DNA of 64,000 nucleotides from Inhella gelatinilytica. GTDB lineage: Bacteria > Pseudomonadota > Gammaproteobacteria > Burkholderiales > Burkholderiaceae_C. Location of the stretch: positions 434,001 through 498,000 of the forward strand of contig NZ_JAEDAL010000001.1 of the NCBI RefSeq assembly GCF_016093295.1, written 5' to 3'. Under the pieces are notes generated by a model. It ran no database searches, had not been told where the DNA came from, and saw only the letters and a list, made by a program, of their open reading frames with translations. Numbering within the stretch: the stretch's first letter is position 1; each line of letters opens with the position of its first letter. Shown here piece by piece: positions 26,443 to 35,624 of this stretch. Position numbers and translations under genes: made by a program.

Positions 26443-27121
26443 ACCCATCAAATCGCGCCAGGGGCTGGGGCACCACCTCCAGCCCCAGTTGCCGCAGCGT
26501 GCCAGCCTGTGTGCGCAAATCCACTTCCAATAGCAGGCCAAAGTCGTAGCGGCCTGCCGCCACCATGCGCAGCACCTGGTCGGCGTCTGCGGCCGAGTCA
26601 TCGGCCAACGCCAGCTGCCGCAGCCGGGCCGCTTCATGGGCCATGCGCAAACCGGCCCGGGAGCCGAGCCGTACCGAACCGGAGAACTGGTGACCATCCC
26701 AGCGCAAGCGCTGGCCACTGCGCCCCACCAGCAAGACTGTTTCTTCCTTCAAACGCAGCGCGCGATCCACGTCGCCCCGCGCCGTGAGCGGGAAGCGATA
26801 CAGCGGCAAGCTCTCGCTCGTCGCCGCCATGTAGACCGCATCCAATTCGCCATCTTGCACCTGACGGTGGCAGCGTCGGATGGGCGCGTAATTCAGCGAA
26901 ACCGACACCCCCGCGGCGCGCCCGGCTTCAAGGAACTGACGCTCCCGCAAACCTGGATTGCGCGGATCCAGGTTGATCGACGGCGGGTAAGCGATATTGG
27001 CCACGCACACCCGCAACACCGGGGCCGCGAAGGCCCGAGCTGGCGACACCAGCACCCAGAGGCCGATCAGGCTCAGCGAACCCAGCGCCCCGAGCGTCGG
27101 GGCTTTACGCCACCACCGCAT
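26312..27121 (-). CDS. Orphan periplasmic substrate-binding protein (SBP_bac_3-like)
   Basis: A 269-residue exported protein. The N-terminus is a signal peptide (MRWWRKAPTLGALG, hydrophobic core to ARAFA). The mature part (VLRVCVANIAYPPSINL, then GELDAVYMAATSESLPLYRFP) follows the two-lobed family 3 binding-protein pattern for amino-acid-like ligands. No ABC permease is near. It starts 17 bp inside the 3' end of gshA, so it is translationally coupled to it. Its 3' end overlaps the convergent LysR gene by 131 bp. It is one of four such orphan binding proteins in the window. The ligand is unknown. Confidence 0.7.
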   Translation of the reverse strand: MRWWRKAPTLGALGSLSLIGLWVLVSPARAFAAPVLRVCVANIAYPPSINLDPRNPGLRERQFLEAGRAAGVSVSLNYAPIRRCHRQVQDGELDAVYMAATSESLPLYRFPLTARGDVDRALRLKEETVLLVGRSGQRLRWDGHQFSGSVRLGSRAGLRMAHEAARLRQLALADDSAADADQVLRMVAAGRYDFGLLLEVDLRTQAGTLRQLGLEVVPQPLARFDGFMVGSLRATPEQQAVLKAWWQALPQSAPPPERRSSAPRPATPP

Positions 27122-28421
27122 CGGCGGACTCCCGTTCGGGGTCGGTCTGCTCCAACTCATAGCTGGCGGCCAGCAAGGCCAAGCGCGCGACCACCCCGTA
27201 CATGTAGAACCGATTCGGGGTGCTGGCGCCAGGCGCCACACCGGGGCGCGCCAGGTGCGCCGATTCCGCGAACGCCAGCGGAACGAAGTGTGCGCCGGGC
27301 GCATTCAAGTTCTCATCCAGCGCGCGATCAGCATGCACGCGGTAGAAGCCCCCCACCACGTAGCGATCCATCATGTAGACCACCGGCTCGGCCACCGCAT
27401 CTTGCACCCGTTCGTGGGTGGGCACACCCTCCTGAATGAGCACATCGGTCACCACCTGCCCCTCTTTGACCACTGCCATCTTGTTCTTGGTGCGCCGGCT
27501 GAGCGCTTCCAGCTCCTTCGGATCGCGCACCGTCATGATGCCCATGCCGTAGGTGCCGTTGTCGGCCTTGACGATGACAAACGGCTTGTCCTGAATCCCG
27601 TAATCCTTGTACTTGCGGCGGATCTTGGTGAGCACCGCATCCGCCTGCGCTTGGACGCACGCCAACCCTGTCCCGGCTTGGAAGTCCACATCGCCGCAGC
27701 GTCCAAACAGCGGGTTGACCAGCCACGGGTCCATGCCGAGGAGCTTGCCAAACCGCTTGGCCAATTCGTCATAGGCCGCGAAATGCACGCTCTTGCGTCG
27801 CTGGGTCCAACCTGCATGCAGCGGAGGCAGCAAGATTTGCTGATCCAGATTCTTCAACACCGCCGGCGTGCCGGCGGAGAGGTCGTTGTTCAGCAGGATG
27901 GTGCAGGGATCAAAGTCTTTGAGCACCAAACGCCCGCGCTTGCGCATCATGGGCTCCAGGACCAGCGACTGGCCATCCGGCAGGGTCACCGTCTTGGGCT
28001 CTTTGAGTTCAGGATCCAAACTGCCCAGCCGCACGTGCAAACCGGCCTGGCGGAAGATGCGCATCAGCGTGCTGACATTGGCCAGGTAAAAGCTGTTGCG
28101 CGTGTGCAACTCCGGCACCAGCAGCAGATTTTTCGCCTCGGGGCAGAACTTTTCCACCGCCGCCATGGCGGCTTGGACCGCCAAGGGCAGCAGCGGCTCG
28201 GCCAGGTTGTTGAAGCCCCCCGGAAACAAATTGGTGTCCACCGGCGCCAGCTTGAAGCCCGCATTGCGCAGGTCCACCGAGCAATAAAAGGGTGGGGTGT
28301 GCTCCATCCATTCGAGTCGGAACCAGCGCTCAATCGCTGGCATGGACTCCAGGATGCGCTGCTCCAGTTCGTTGATGGGACCAGTCAGGGCCGTGATGAG
28401 ATGGGGAACCATGCCGTGCAC
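27105..28421 (-). CDS. gshA: Glutamate-cysteine ligase, proteobacterial type
   Basis: A 438-residue cytoplasmic enzyme for the first step of glutathione synthesis, joining glutamate and cysteine with ATP. It matches the non-E. coli proteobacterial GshA family: ERWFRLEWMEHTPPFYCSVD, FPGGFNNLAEPLLP, KDYGIQDKPFVIVKADNGTY and PNRFYMYGVVARLALLAASY. A perfect AAGGAGG precedes the start. The GTG at 28421 is only 3 nt from it and the ATG at 28412 is 12 nt from it, so either may be used. The downstream binding-protein gene overlaps by 17 bp. gshB lies at 8466-9440. Confidence 0.93.
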   Translation of the reverse strand: MHGMVPHLITALTGPINELEQRILESMPAIERWFRLEWMEHTPPFYCSVDLRNAGFKLAPVDTNLFPGGFNNLAEPLLPLAVQAAMAAVEKFCPEAKNLLLVPELHTRNSFYLANVSTLMRIFRQAGLHVRLGSLDPELKEPKTVTLPDGQSLVLEPMMRKRGRLVLKDFDPCTILLNNDLSAGTPAVLKNLDQQILLPPLHAGWTQRRKSVHFAAYDELAKRFGKLLGMDPWLVNPLFGRCGDVDFQAGTGLACVQAQADAVLTKIRRKYKDYGIQDKPFVIVKADNGTYGMGIMTVRDPKELEALSRRTKNKMAVVKEGQVVTDVLIQEGVPTHERVQDAVAEPVVYMMDRYVVGGFYRVHADRALDENLNAPGAHFVPLAFAESAHLARPGVAPGASTPNRFYMYGVVARLALLAASYELEQTDPERESADAVVA

Positions 28422-28491
28422 ACTCCTCCTTGTGAAGGCATTCTAGGAACGCAAGCCATGGGATCATGGCACCTGCAGACTTCCTTGCTCC

Positions 28492-28878
28492 ATGAAAACG
28501 AAGATCCTCATCGTTGACGACCAGGCCGAAATTCGACGACTGGTGCGCTACGCCCTGGATGGGGGCGGCCACGCGCTCTTCGAAGCCGCCAATGGCGCAA
28601 CCGCCTTGCAGGTGGCCAAAGTCATTCAGCCGGACCTGATCTTGCTGGATCAAAGCATGCCGGGCGGCTTGGATGGCCTTGCGGTCTTGCAAGCATTGCG
28701 GGCCGACCCCCAGCTCAACCACGTGCTGGTGGTCATGCTCACGGGCAACCAAGGGGAACAAGACAAGCGGGCCGCGCTGGAAGCCGGTGCGAATTACTTC
28801 CTCACCAAACCGTTCACCCCCGCCCGTCTCGGCGATTTGGTTCAGGTGATGCTCAAAGCAAGACCGGCCGCGCAATAA
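28492..28878 (+). CDS. Single-domain response regulator (CheY-like)
   Basis: A 128-residue receiver domain with no output domain. The acidic pair is D9/D10 (ILIVDDQ), the phosphorylation site D53 (LILLDQSMPGG), the switch Thr is in VVMLTGNQG and the conserved Lys in LTKPFTP, so it should be phosphorylatable. Its histidine kinase is not in the window. It lies between divergent gshA and convergent amtB and ends in a strong hairpin. The role, motility-like or phosphorelay, is open. Confidence 0.9.
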   Translation: MKTKILIVDDQAEIRRLVRYALDGGGHALFEAANGATALQVAKVIQPDLILLDQSMPGGLDGLAVLQALRADPQLNHVLVVMLTGNQGEQDKRAALEAGANYFLTKPFTPARLGDLVQVMLKARPAAQ

Positions 28879-28899
28879 GCGCAGCCGGTCCTTGGGGTT
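28862..28899 (+). terminator. Hairpin terminator at the 3' end of the receiver gene
   Basis: GACCGGC-c-GCGC-AATAA-GCGC-a-GCCGGTC gives an 11-bp stem with one mismatch; the stop codon sits in the loop. It is followed by a GGGGTTTC stretch with few T residues. It probably also insulates the convergent amtB transcript. Confidence 0.6.
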
Positions 28900-28911
28900 T
28901 CAGCGTTTCAG

Positions 28912-30441
28912 TTAGCGGCTGTATGCCGTCTCACCGTGGCTGGCGATGTCCAGGCCCTCACGCTCTTCTTCTTCCGTCACGCGCAGGCCCAGCGTCAGGT
29001 CGACCAGTTTGAACGCGACGTAAGACACCACAGCACTCCAGACCACGGTCAGGGCCACGGCCTTGGCTTGCGCCAAGAATTGGGTCCCGATGGAGTAGGC
29101 GTCCGGCGCGATCATGCTGGCCGTCACCCAGTCGCCCATGGCGCTGGGCCCCCCCAATGCGGGGCTGTTGAACACGCCCGTCAAGAGTGCGCCCAAGATG
29201 CCGCACACGCCGTGCACGCCAAACACATCGAGCGAATCGTCCGCGCCCAGCCACTTCTTCAGCACCGTCACGCCCCAGAGACCCGCCAGGCCCGCCAGCA
29301 CGCCGATCACCAGCGCGCCGCCCAGGCCCACGTTGCCGCACGCCGGCGTGATGGCCACCAAACCCGCGACAGCACCCGAGGCCGCGCCCAGCATCGAAGC
29401 CTTGCCCCGATGCAGCGCCTCCCCCGCGCACCATGCCAGCACCGCCGCAGCGGTCGCCACGAAGGTGTTGATGAAGGCCAGTGCCGCAAAGCCGTTTGCC
29501 TCCAAGGCCGAACCGGCGTTGAAGCCAAACCAACCCACCCACAGCAGGGCGGCCCCCGTCATGGTGAGTGGCAGGCTGTGCGGCACGATGGCGTCGCGGC
29601 CATAACCCACCCGTTTGCCCACCATGTAGGCCCCCACCAAACCCGCCACTGCGGCGTTGATGTGCACCACGGTGCCGCCGGCGAAGTCCAGGGCGCCCCA
29701 TTGCCAAATCAAGCCCGCCTTTTGCGTCAAGGCATCCGCGCCCGCCGCACTGGTGTAGGCGTCGGGGCCCATCCAGAACCACACCATGTGCGCAACCGGC
29801 AGGTAGCTGAACGTGAACCAAATCGCACTGAACGCCAAGACGGCGCTGAACTTGATGCGCTCGGCAAAGGCGCCCACGATCAGGCAGCAAGTAATCCCCG
29901 CGAACGTGGCTTGGAAGGCCGCGAACACGATTTCGGGAATGACCACGCCCTTGCTAAAGGTCGCCGCCGGGGCAAAGGTTCCCGCCACGGAGTCCCAGAT
30001 GCCCTTGAGCATCAGCCGGTCCGTACCGCCAATGAAGGCATTGCCTTCGGTGAAGGCCAGGCTGTACCCGTAAAGCACCCACAGCACCACGATCAGCGAG
30101 AAGGTCACCAGCACCTGCATGAGCACGCTCAGCATGTTCTTGGCCCGAACCAAGCCCCCGTAAAACAACGCCAAGCCCGGCACGGTCATCAGAATGACCA
30201 GGAGTGTGGCCACCATCATCCAGGCCGTATCGCCCTTGTCAAACTTCGGGGCCACAGGGGCTGCGGCCGCCGCTTCTGAGGCGGCGGCGGGAGCGGGCAC
30301 GGCCATCGCCGGCTCCGATGCGGCCACGACGGCGGCCACCGCCGACGCCGCGTCTGCCATGGCCGGCGCGCTGGCTTCTTGTGCCCACAGCGCTCCACTC
30401 AAGCCCAAGGCGACCAGCGCCCCCAAAAATTTCTTCAACAT
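28912..30441 (-). CDS. amtB: Ammonium transporter
   Basis: A 509-residue inner-membrane ammonium channel. A signal peptide and a long Ala/Pro-rich periplasmic stretch (residues about 20-75) precede the 11-helix Amt core. Family motifs include GLALFYGGLVRAKNMLSV, GGTVVHINAAVAGLVGAYMV (first pore His) and DVFGVHGVCGILGALLTG (second pore His). The start is the ATG at 30441 with AAGGAG six bases upstream, rather than the upstream in-frame start at 30456. It is the last gene of the torF-glnK-amtB operon. The Ala-rich N-terminal extension is common in betaproteobacterial Amt proteins. Confidence 0.95.
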   Translation of the reverse strand: MLKKFLGALVALGLSGALWAQEASAPAMADAASAVAAVVAASEPAMAVPAPAAASEAAAAAPVAPKFDKGDTAWMMVATLLVILMTVPGLALFYGGLVRAKNMLSVLMQVLVTFSLIVVLWVLYGYSLAFTEGNAFIGGTDRLMLKGIWDSVAGTFAPAATFSKGVVIPEIVFAAFQATFAGITCCLIVGAFAERIKFSAVLAFSAIWFTFSYLPVAHMVWFWMGPDAYTSAAGADALTQKAGLIWQWGALDFAGGTVVHINAAVAGLVGAYMVGKRVGYGRDAIVPHSLPLTMTGAALLWVGWFGFNAGSALEANGFAALAFINTFVATAAAVLAWCAGEALHRGKASMLGAASGAVAGLVAITPACGNVGLGGALVIGVLAGLAGLWGVTVLKKWLGADDSLDVFGVHGVCGILGALLTGVFNSPALGGPSAMGDWVTASMIAPDAYSIGTQFLAQAKAVALTVVWSAVVSYVAFKLVDLTLGLRVTEEEEREGLDIASHGETAYSR

Positions 30442-30452
30442 GCCAGACTCCT

Positions 30453-30809
<357 letters not shown>

Positions 30810-31517
30810 TCAAAAGTTCAGCTTGGCACTCAGGACCAAGCCCGACTTGCCCAGGTCTTTGCCTTTGGCTCCAACGTAGGCCTCGGTGTTGGTGCCAACC
30901 ACCGCCAACCCCCACACCACCCCAGCAGCTTCTTTGTTCACCGTCAGCGAGTAGTCGGTGTACGAAAACGCGCCATTGCGCTTGACCGTTTGACGCCCGA
31001 CATGGGGGGTGACCGTGTAGCCGCCGCCCACGTCAAAAGTGGCCGACAAGTCCGCGTACAACGAACCCTTGCTGTCACCGAAGCCAAACAGATTGCTGGT
31101 GCTGCGCGACAGTTTCAAGGTGGCCGGACCAGCGCTCAGCGCTCCATAAATCTCCAGCGTATTGGGGCTGATGGTCAGTTTGTGGTCGGCGTAGAGGTAC
31201 TTCAACACCCCGACATCCAGGGTCAATCCACTCCCGATATCGGTCTTGTAGCCGCCGTACAAATCCAGCTCCGTGTTGGCTTGGCCGCCTCCATCTTTGA
31301 CCCAGCGAATCGTCGAGCCCCAGGCGCCCAAATAAAAGCCACTGGCGTGCGCAAAGTCGGCGCCCGCCTGTAGCGCCGGCTGCAGCCGCGTTTGGGAAAT
31401 GCCGCGGTAGCGGTAGTCACTCACCGCGCTGGCGTTGAAGCTCACTGGGCCGTCCGCCCACGCCGCACTCGAAACCGCCAGCACGCTGGCCACCACCAAT
31501 TGATTCAAACGGGACAT
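30810..31517 (-). CDS. TorF family putative porin
   Basis: A 235-residue outer-membrane protein. The signal peptide ends at AAWADG; the mature part begins with the family motif FNASAVSDYRYRGISQTRLQPALQ and ends as a beta-strand with terminal Phe (LVLSAKLNF). TorF-type porins are often the first gene before glnK-amtB in betaproteobacteria, so a role in diffusion of ammonium or other small nitrogen compounds across the outer membrane is inferred. GGAGG lies 5 nt upstream of the ATG. The promoter is the sigma-54 site at 31552-31567. Confidence 0.85.
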   Translation of the reverse strand: MSRLNQLVVASVLAVSSAAWADGPVSFNASAVSDYRYRGISQTRLQPALQAGADFAHASGFYLGAWGSTIRWVKDGGGQANTELDLYGGYKTDIGSGLTLDVGVLKYLYADHKLTISPNTLEIYGALSAGPATLKLSRSTSNLFGFGDSKGSLYADLSATFDVGGGYTVTPHVGRQTVKRNGAFSYTDYSLTVNKEAAGVVWGLAVVGTNTEAYVGAKGKDLGKSGLVLSAKLNF

Positions 31518-31551
31518 CGCATCCTCCAGGTCAAGACATCGACCCAGTCAA

Positions 31552-31567
31552 TGCAGCTTCTGTGCCA
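31552..31567 (-). promoter_or_regulatory. Sigma-54 promoter of torF-glnK-amtB
   Basis: On the minus strand TGGCAC (31567-31562), 5 bp, CTGC (31556-31553): the -24/-12 pattern TGGCAC-N5-TTGC with one mismatch. Expected transcription start is near 31541, about 25 nt before the torF ATG. It fits nitrogen control of glnK-amtB. Confidence 0.85.
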
Positions 31568-31683
31568 ACCCTGAATGCACGCCCCATCCAGCCCCGTCCC
31601 CCGTTTGGGGGCGCTGCGCGGACGCCCGGACCTGCCCAGAATGCCCCGAAACAGCGCACAGCCGCAGAGCCCACCCGCTCGCA

Positions 31684-31700
31684 TGCACCGTTTTTGTGCG
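31684..31700. promoter_or_regulatory. NtrC-like enhancer site
   Basis: TGCACC-GTTTT-TGTGCG matches the NtrC consensus TGCACY-N5-RGTGCA in 10 of 12 fixed positions. It lies about 150 bp upstream of the predicted sigma-54 start, the usual enhancer distance, and just before the divergent comM gene. Confidence 0.65.
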
Positions 31701-31722
31701 CCATTAACAGGGAGCCCACCGA

Positions 31723-33228
31723 ATGAGTCTTGCTTTGTTGCACAGTCGCGCCCTGGCCGGCTGGCAAGCCGTGCCCGTGACCGTCGAGGTGCATTTGGCG
31801 CCGGGCCTGCCCAGCTTCACCCTGGTGGGCCTGGCCGATACCGAGGTCAAAGAGGCGCGCGAGCGTGTGCGCGCCGCCCTCACCAGTGCCGGCCTGAAGT
31901 TCCCTCATGACCGCCGTATCACGGTCAACCTGGCGCCAGCCGACCTGCCCAAGGAAGGGGCCCGCTTCGATCTGCCCATTGCCCTGGGCCTGTTGGCGGC
32001 CAGCGGTCAACTGGACGCCGCCCCGCTGGCAGCCTATGAGTGGGCCGGGGAGTTGTCACTCAGCGGGGAACTGCGCGCCGTTCGCGGCGCCCTGGCCCAC
32101 GCCCTGGCCCTGCAACGCGATGGCGCGCCGAGGGGCCTGGTGTTGCCGCCCGCCAGTGCGGCCGAAGCGGCTTGGGTGGCAGGCGTGACCTTGCACCAAG
32201 CCAGTCACTTGCTGGACTTGGTGGCCGCGCTGCGCGACGGCCCCCCGCCCCGCGCCAGTGCCCCGCCACTGGCCACCCCCGCCCGACCGGAGTGCGATTT
32301 GCGGGATGTTCGAGGTCAAGCCAGCGCCAAACGTGCGCTCGAAGTGGCGGCCGCCGGGGGACACCACCTGTTGCTGGTGGGCCCCCCTGGAACCGGCAAG
32401 TCCATGCTCGCTCAGCGCTTACCCGGCTTGCTGCCGCCCATGGACTTGAGCGATGCCCTGGAATCCGCAGCCCTGCAATCCCTGGTCGGCCATGTGGCAC
32501 CCGAGCACCTCACCCGGCGCCCTTTTCGTTCGCCCCACCACAGTGCGTCGGCGGTGGCTCTGGTGGGCGGTGCCTCCCCACCGCGCCCGGGCGAAATTTC
32601 CCTCGCCCACCAAGGCGTGTTGTTTTTGGACGAGCTGCCCGAATTCCCGCGCAACGCCCTGGAAGCCCTGCGCGAACCCCTGGAAACGGGCCGCGTCCAC
32701 ATTGCCCGCGCCGCCCGCAGCAGCGAGTTTCCGGCCAAATTTCAACTCATTGCCGCGATGAACCCGTGTCCCTGCGGGCACCTGGGCAATCCGCAGCGGG
32801 CTTGCCGCTGCACCCCCGACCAAGTCAGTCGCTACCAGTCGCGCCTGTCCGGTCCCTTGCTCGATCGCATCGATCTGCTGGTGGAGGTCCCCCTGATTCC
32901 ACCCGCCGAACTGGCGGCGGCGCCCACGGGCGAATCCACCGCCCAAGTCGCGGACCGCGTCTCCCAGGCGCGGCTCCGCGCTCACCAGCGACAAGGCTGC
33001 GCCAATGCCGACTTGGGCGCTGGCCGCCTCGACCAGTCGGCACGCCTGGAGCCGGCCGCCGCCCAACTGCTGCAGCAGGCGGCGACCCGATTGGCCTGGT
33101 CCGCCCGTGCCCAACACCGCGTGCAGCGCGTTGCCCGCACCTTGGCGGACCTGGCCGATGTCGCGACCGTTGGTCCCGCTCAGGTCGCCGAGGCGATTCA
33201 ACTGCGAAGGGCTTTGCCGGGGGCGTGA
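31723..33228 (+). CDS. comM: YifB/ComM family Mg-chelatase-like AAA+ ATPase
   Basis: A 501-residue cytoplasmic protein. The N-terminal Lon-like fold (VEVHLAPGLPSFTLVGLADT, residues about 20-40) is followed by an AAA+ domain with Walker A VGPPGTGKSMLA and Walker B LFLDELPEFPRNALEALREP, then the Cys-rich MNPCPCGHLG segment and the C-terminal Mg-chelatase domain. ComM is a hexameric helicase that helps branch migration during natural transformation. Length and domain order are normal. It converges on ubiA, with 4 bp between the stops and no terminator. Confidence 0.92.
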   Translation: MSLALLHSRALAGWQAVPVTVEVHLAPGLPSFTLVGLADTEVKEARERVRAALTSAGLKFPHDRRITVNLAPADLPKEGARFDLPIALGLLAASGQLDAAPLAAYEWAGELSLSGELRAVRGALAHALALQRDGAPRGLVLPPASAAEAAWVAGVTLHQASHLLDLVAALRDGPPPRASAPPLATPARPECDLRDVRGQASAKRALEVAAAGGHHLLLVGPPGTGKSMLAQRLPGLLPPMDLSDALESAALQSLVGHVAPEHLTRRPFRSPHHSASAVALVGGASPPRPGEISLAHQGVLFLDELPEFPRNALEALREPLETGRVHIARAARSSEFPAKFQLIAAMNPCPCGHLGNPQRACRCTPDQVSRYQSRLSGPLLDRIDLLVEVPLIPPAELAAAPTGESTAQVADRVSQARLRAHQRQGCANADLGAGRLDQSARLEPAAAQLLQQAATRLAWSARAQHRVQRVARTLADLADVATVGPAQVAEAIQLRRALPGA

Positions 33229-33232
33229 GTGC

Positions 33233-34135
33233 TCAGCGCAGCCCCAAGTCCAACACCACCCCGGCGAACAGAGCCGCCCCGACCCAATGGTTGAGGCGAA
33301 ACGCACGGAAGCACCCAGCCCGGGATCGATCCGCAATCCAGCGCAGGTGCATCAGCACCTGACCGAGTGCCAAGCCCAGACCCAGACCGAACCCCGAGCC
33401 CAGACCAAAGAAGCCCAGCCCCAACCACGCCCACAGCCCCAAGAAGGCGGCATAAAACGCGGCGACCCCCAGAACGTCCCAACGCCCCAGGGTGATGGCG
33501 CTGGTGCGGATCCCGATCTTGAGATCGTCTTCCCGGTCGACCATCGCGTACTCGGTGTCGTAGGCCAGGACCCAGAACAGATTGGCCACCACCAGGCCCC
33601 ACGCCGCCTTGGGCACCGGATCCACCAGGGATGAAAGACTCCAGGCTTGCGAACCGAGCACCGCGGCAAAGGCCATGGGGATGCCCAGGCTGAACGCCAC
33701 GCCCAGCACCGCCTGCGGCATGGAAACCCAGCGCTTCGCGAACGGGTAGGCCACGGCCACCGCCAAGGCCGGAAACGACCACAGAATCGTGGGCGGGTTG
33801 GTGGTCAGGGCCAAGCCAAAGGCAAGCATGGCCAATACCGCACCCAACGCCAGGGCTTCCGCAACCGGAATGGCCCCCGTGGTGACCGGGCGCTGGGCCG
33901 TGCGGGCCACATGGCGGTCGAACTCCCGATCGGCCACGTCGTTGACGCAGCAACCCGCGGACCGCATCAAGACCGTGCCCCCGACAAACACGGCAATCAG
34001 GTGCCACCCTGGAAAGCCATCCGCCGCCAACCACAGCGCAGACAGCGTGGGCCACAGCAGCAGCAGCCAGCCCGCCGGGCGGTCCCAGCGGATCAAATCA
34101 AGGTAAAGGCGCCAGCGGGCAGGGGAGAGCAGCAT
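33233..34135 (-). CDS. ubiA: 4-hydroxybenzoate octaprenyltransferase
   Basis: A 300-residue inner-membrane prenyltransferase that attaches the polyprenyl tail to 4-hydroxybenzoate in ubiquinone synthesis. Both metal-diphosphate motifs are intact: [15 protein letters not shown] (about residues 65-79) and [15 protein letters not shown], within eight or nine membrane helices. The N-terminus ([20 protein letters not shown]) fits the family. No other ubi genes are next to it. It is divergent from the PilJ-N-like gene. Confidence 0.95.
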   Translation of the reverse strand: MLLSPARWRLYLDLIRWDRPAGWLLLLWPTLSALWLAADGFPGWHLIAVFVGGTVLMRSAGCCVNDVADREFDRHVARTAQRPVTTGAIPVAEALALGAVLAMLAFGLALTTNPPTILWSFPALAVAVAYPFAKRWVSMPQAVLGVAFSLGIPMAFAAVLGSQAWSLSSLVDPVPKAAWGLVVANLFWVLAYDTEYAMVDREDDLKIGIRTSAITLGRWDVLGVAAFYAAFLGLWAWLGLGFFGLGSGFGLGLGLALGQVLMHLRWIADRSRAGCFRAFRLNHWVGAALFAGVVLDLGLR

Positions 34136-34215
34136 GGGCGCATTATCGAAAGGTGGACCGCCCGGGCCCGTTCCGTCACACGGCTGTCATCTCGACGCGG
34201 CAGCATGCCGCACCC

Positions 34216-34989
34216 ATGGACACCTCCCGTTTGTCGCGTCGCGCCGTGCTGGCCCTCACTGTGTTGGCTGGCACCCCGCCCAGCCTTTGCGCGTCACCCC
34301 GCCGCGTCACTGCCCTTTGGTCCTGCACCCAACTGCGCGTCTGCCTGGAGCGACTCGTCAAATTGGAGCTTGAGCGCCGCGCCCTGCCCCACAGCCCCCG
34401 GCCCGGACAAGAACTCGCCAAAGAGCGGCTTCGTACCGAGCAGCGCCTCGTCGAACTCTCCGGGGCGCTGACGGATCTCGGCACCCGGCGCCGCCAGCAA
34501 GTCAATCGCTTGCTGGAAGAAGCCGAAGACTTGCTGCAGCGTCTGGCCTTGCCGGCCGATGCCTTGTTGGGACGCAGCGAGGCCCTGGCCGCCCGCATGG
34601 GCTTTGTCACCCTGGCGCTCTCCACGGAGGCCGCCGACCCGGACCTGGCCCAGCAGCTGGACTTGCTGAGCCGGGCGGGCAGCACCGCCCTGCGGGTGGG
34701 CAAGCTCAACTTTGCCGCCTATCAGCAACGCAGCGCTGAAATGGCCGTTCCGGCCAGCCAAGCCTTGGTCGAGTTTCAAACGGCCTTGAACGTCATCGGC
34801 CAACACACACTGTCCGCCGGCGCAACCCACGAGTTGGCCCAGGCGCAAACCCAGTGGGTCCTGTTCCGCGCCAGCTTGGGGGTGAATGGGTTGGTGAAAT
34901 CCGCCGATCGCCTGGGCGACGTTGCCACCACCACCGACCGCATCGCGCAATCCCTGGGCCAACTCGCCATTCGCTTGACGCAGGCCTAA
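34216..34989 (+). CDS. Exported PilJ-N-like helical sensor-domain protein
   Basis: A 257-residue protein with a probable signal peptide that has a twin-arginine-like start ([13 protein letters not shown]), so periplasmic. The mature part is all-helical, rich in Leu/Ala/Gln/Arg, and seems to hold two related helical units. [11 protein letters not shown] and the [14 protein letters not shown] ending resemble the ligand-binding N-terminal domain of PilJ chemoreceptors and nitrate sensors, but there is no signalling domain or second membrane helix. Start: ATG 34216; the frame runs further upstream without a better start. Its role is unknown, and it may be a soluble ligand-binding partner. Confidence 0.55.
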   Translation: MDTSRLSRRAVLALTVLAGTPPSLCASPRRVTALWSCTQLRVCLERLVKLELERRALPHSPRPGQELAKERLRTEQRLVELSGALTDLGTRRRQQVNRLLEEAEDLLQRLALPADALLGRSEALAARMGFVTLALSTEAADPDLAQQLDLLSRAGSTALRVGKLNFAAYQQRSAEMAVPASQALVEFQTALNVIGQHTLSAGATHELAQAQTQWVLFRASLGVNGLVKSADRLGDVATTTDRIAQSLGQLAIRLTQA

Positions 34990-35057
34990 CCGGCTGCCGA
35001 CGCGCATCGGCCCTATCATTCCGCTCCCTTCATTTACGCCCCTGTGCGGAGCTCGAT

Positions 35058-35549
35058 ATGGCCTCGGTCAACAAAGTCATTGTTTTGGGTAATTTGGGCC
35101 GCGACCCGGAACTGCGCTACACGCCCTCCGGCGCGCCGGTCTGCAATGTGTCCATTGCCACCACGCGCAATTGGAAAAGCAAAGACAGTGGCGAGCGCCA
35201 GGAAGAGACCGAATGGCACCGCGTGGTCTTTTACGACCGCTTGGCGGAAATCGCCGGCCAGTACCTCAAGAAGGGGCGCCCCGTGTACGTGGAAGGTCGC
35301 CTGAAGACCCGCAAGTGGCAAGACAAAGAAGGCCGTGACCAGTACACGACGGAAATCATCGCTGAGCAGATGCAATTGCTCGGCGGTCGCGAAGAAGGCG
35401 GTTTTGACCGCGGGGGCAGTGACGATTACAGCCAAGAAGCCCCGGCCCCTCGCGCGCCCGCGCCGCGTCAGGCCGCACCCCAGCGCCCCGCGCCGGCCCC
35501 CAAGCCATCGAGCAATTTCGACGACCTGGACGACGATATCCCGTTCTGA
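35058..35549 (+). CDS. ssb: Single-stranded DNA-binding protein
   Basis: A 163-residue SSB. The OB-fold begins [20 protein letters not shown] and includes [21 protein letters not shown]; after a Pro/Ala-rich linker it ends with the acidic partner-binding tip DLDDDIPF. It coats single-stranded DNA in replication and repair. The ATG at 35058 is at the family start; the upstream frame is inside the preceding gene. No LexA-type box is seen. A terminator follows at 35583. Confidence 0.96.
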   Translation: MASVNKVIVLGNLGRDPELRYTPSGAPVCNVSIATTRNWKSKDSGERQEETEWHRVVFYDRLAEIAGQYLKKGRPVYVEGRLKTRKWQDKEGRDQYTTEIIAEQMQLLGGREEGGFDRGGSDDYSQEAPAPRAPAPRQAAPQRPAPAPKPSSNFDDLDDDIPF

Positions 35550-35582
35550 CCGTCCTCTCGGGCGCCGCGCGGCCCAACGCAC

Positions 35583-35606
35583 AAGGGACCTCGCCGGTCC
35601 CTTTTT
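35583..35606 (+). terminator. Intrinsic terminator of ssb
   Basis: AAGGGACC-TCGCC-GGTCCCTT forms an 8-bp stem followed by a run of T, 34 bp after the ssb stop. It also sits at the end of the convergent Cys-rich gene. Confidence 0.9.
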
Positions 35607-35624
35607 TACGCTCGCGGGCCGGCC

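Noticed and set aside
28464-28492. TGGCAC followed by TTGC just before the receiver gene, as a sigma-54 promoter
   Set aside because: The spacer is 12 bp instead of 5, and the elements run into the start codon.
34990-35057. SOS (LexA) box upstream of ssb
   Set aside because: No CTG-N10-CAG with the expected core is present in the gap.
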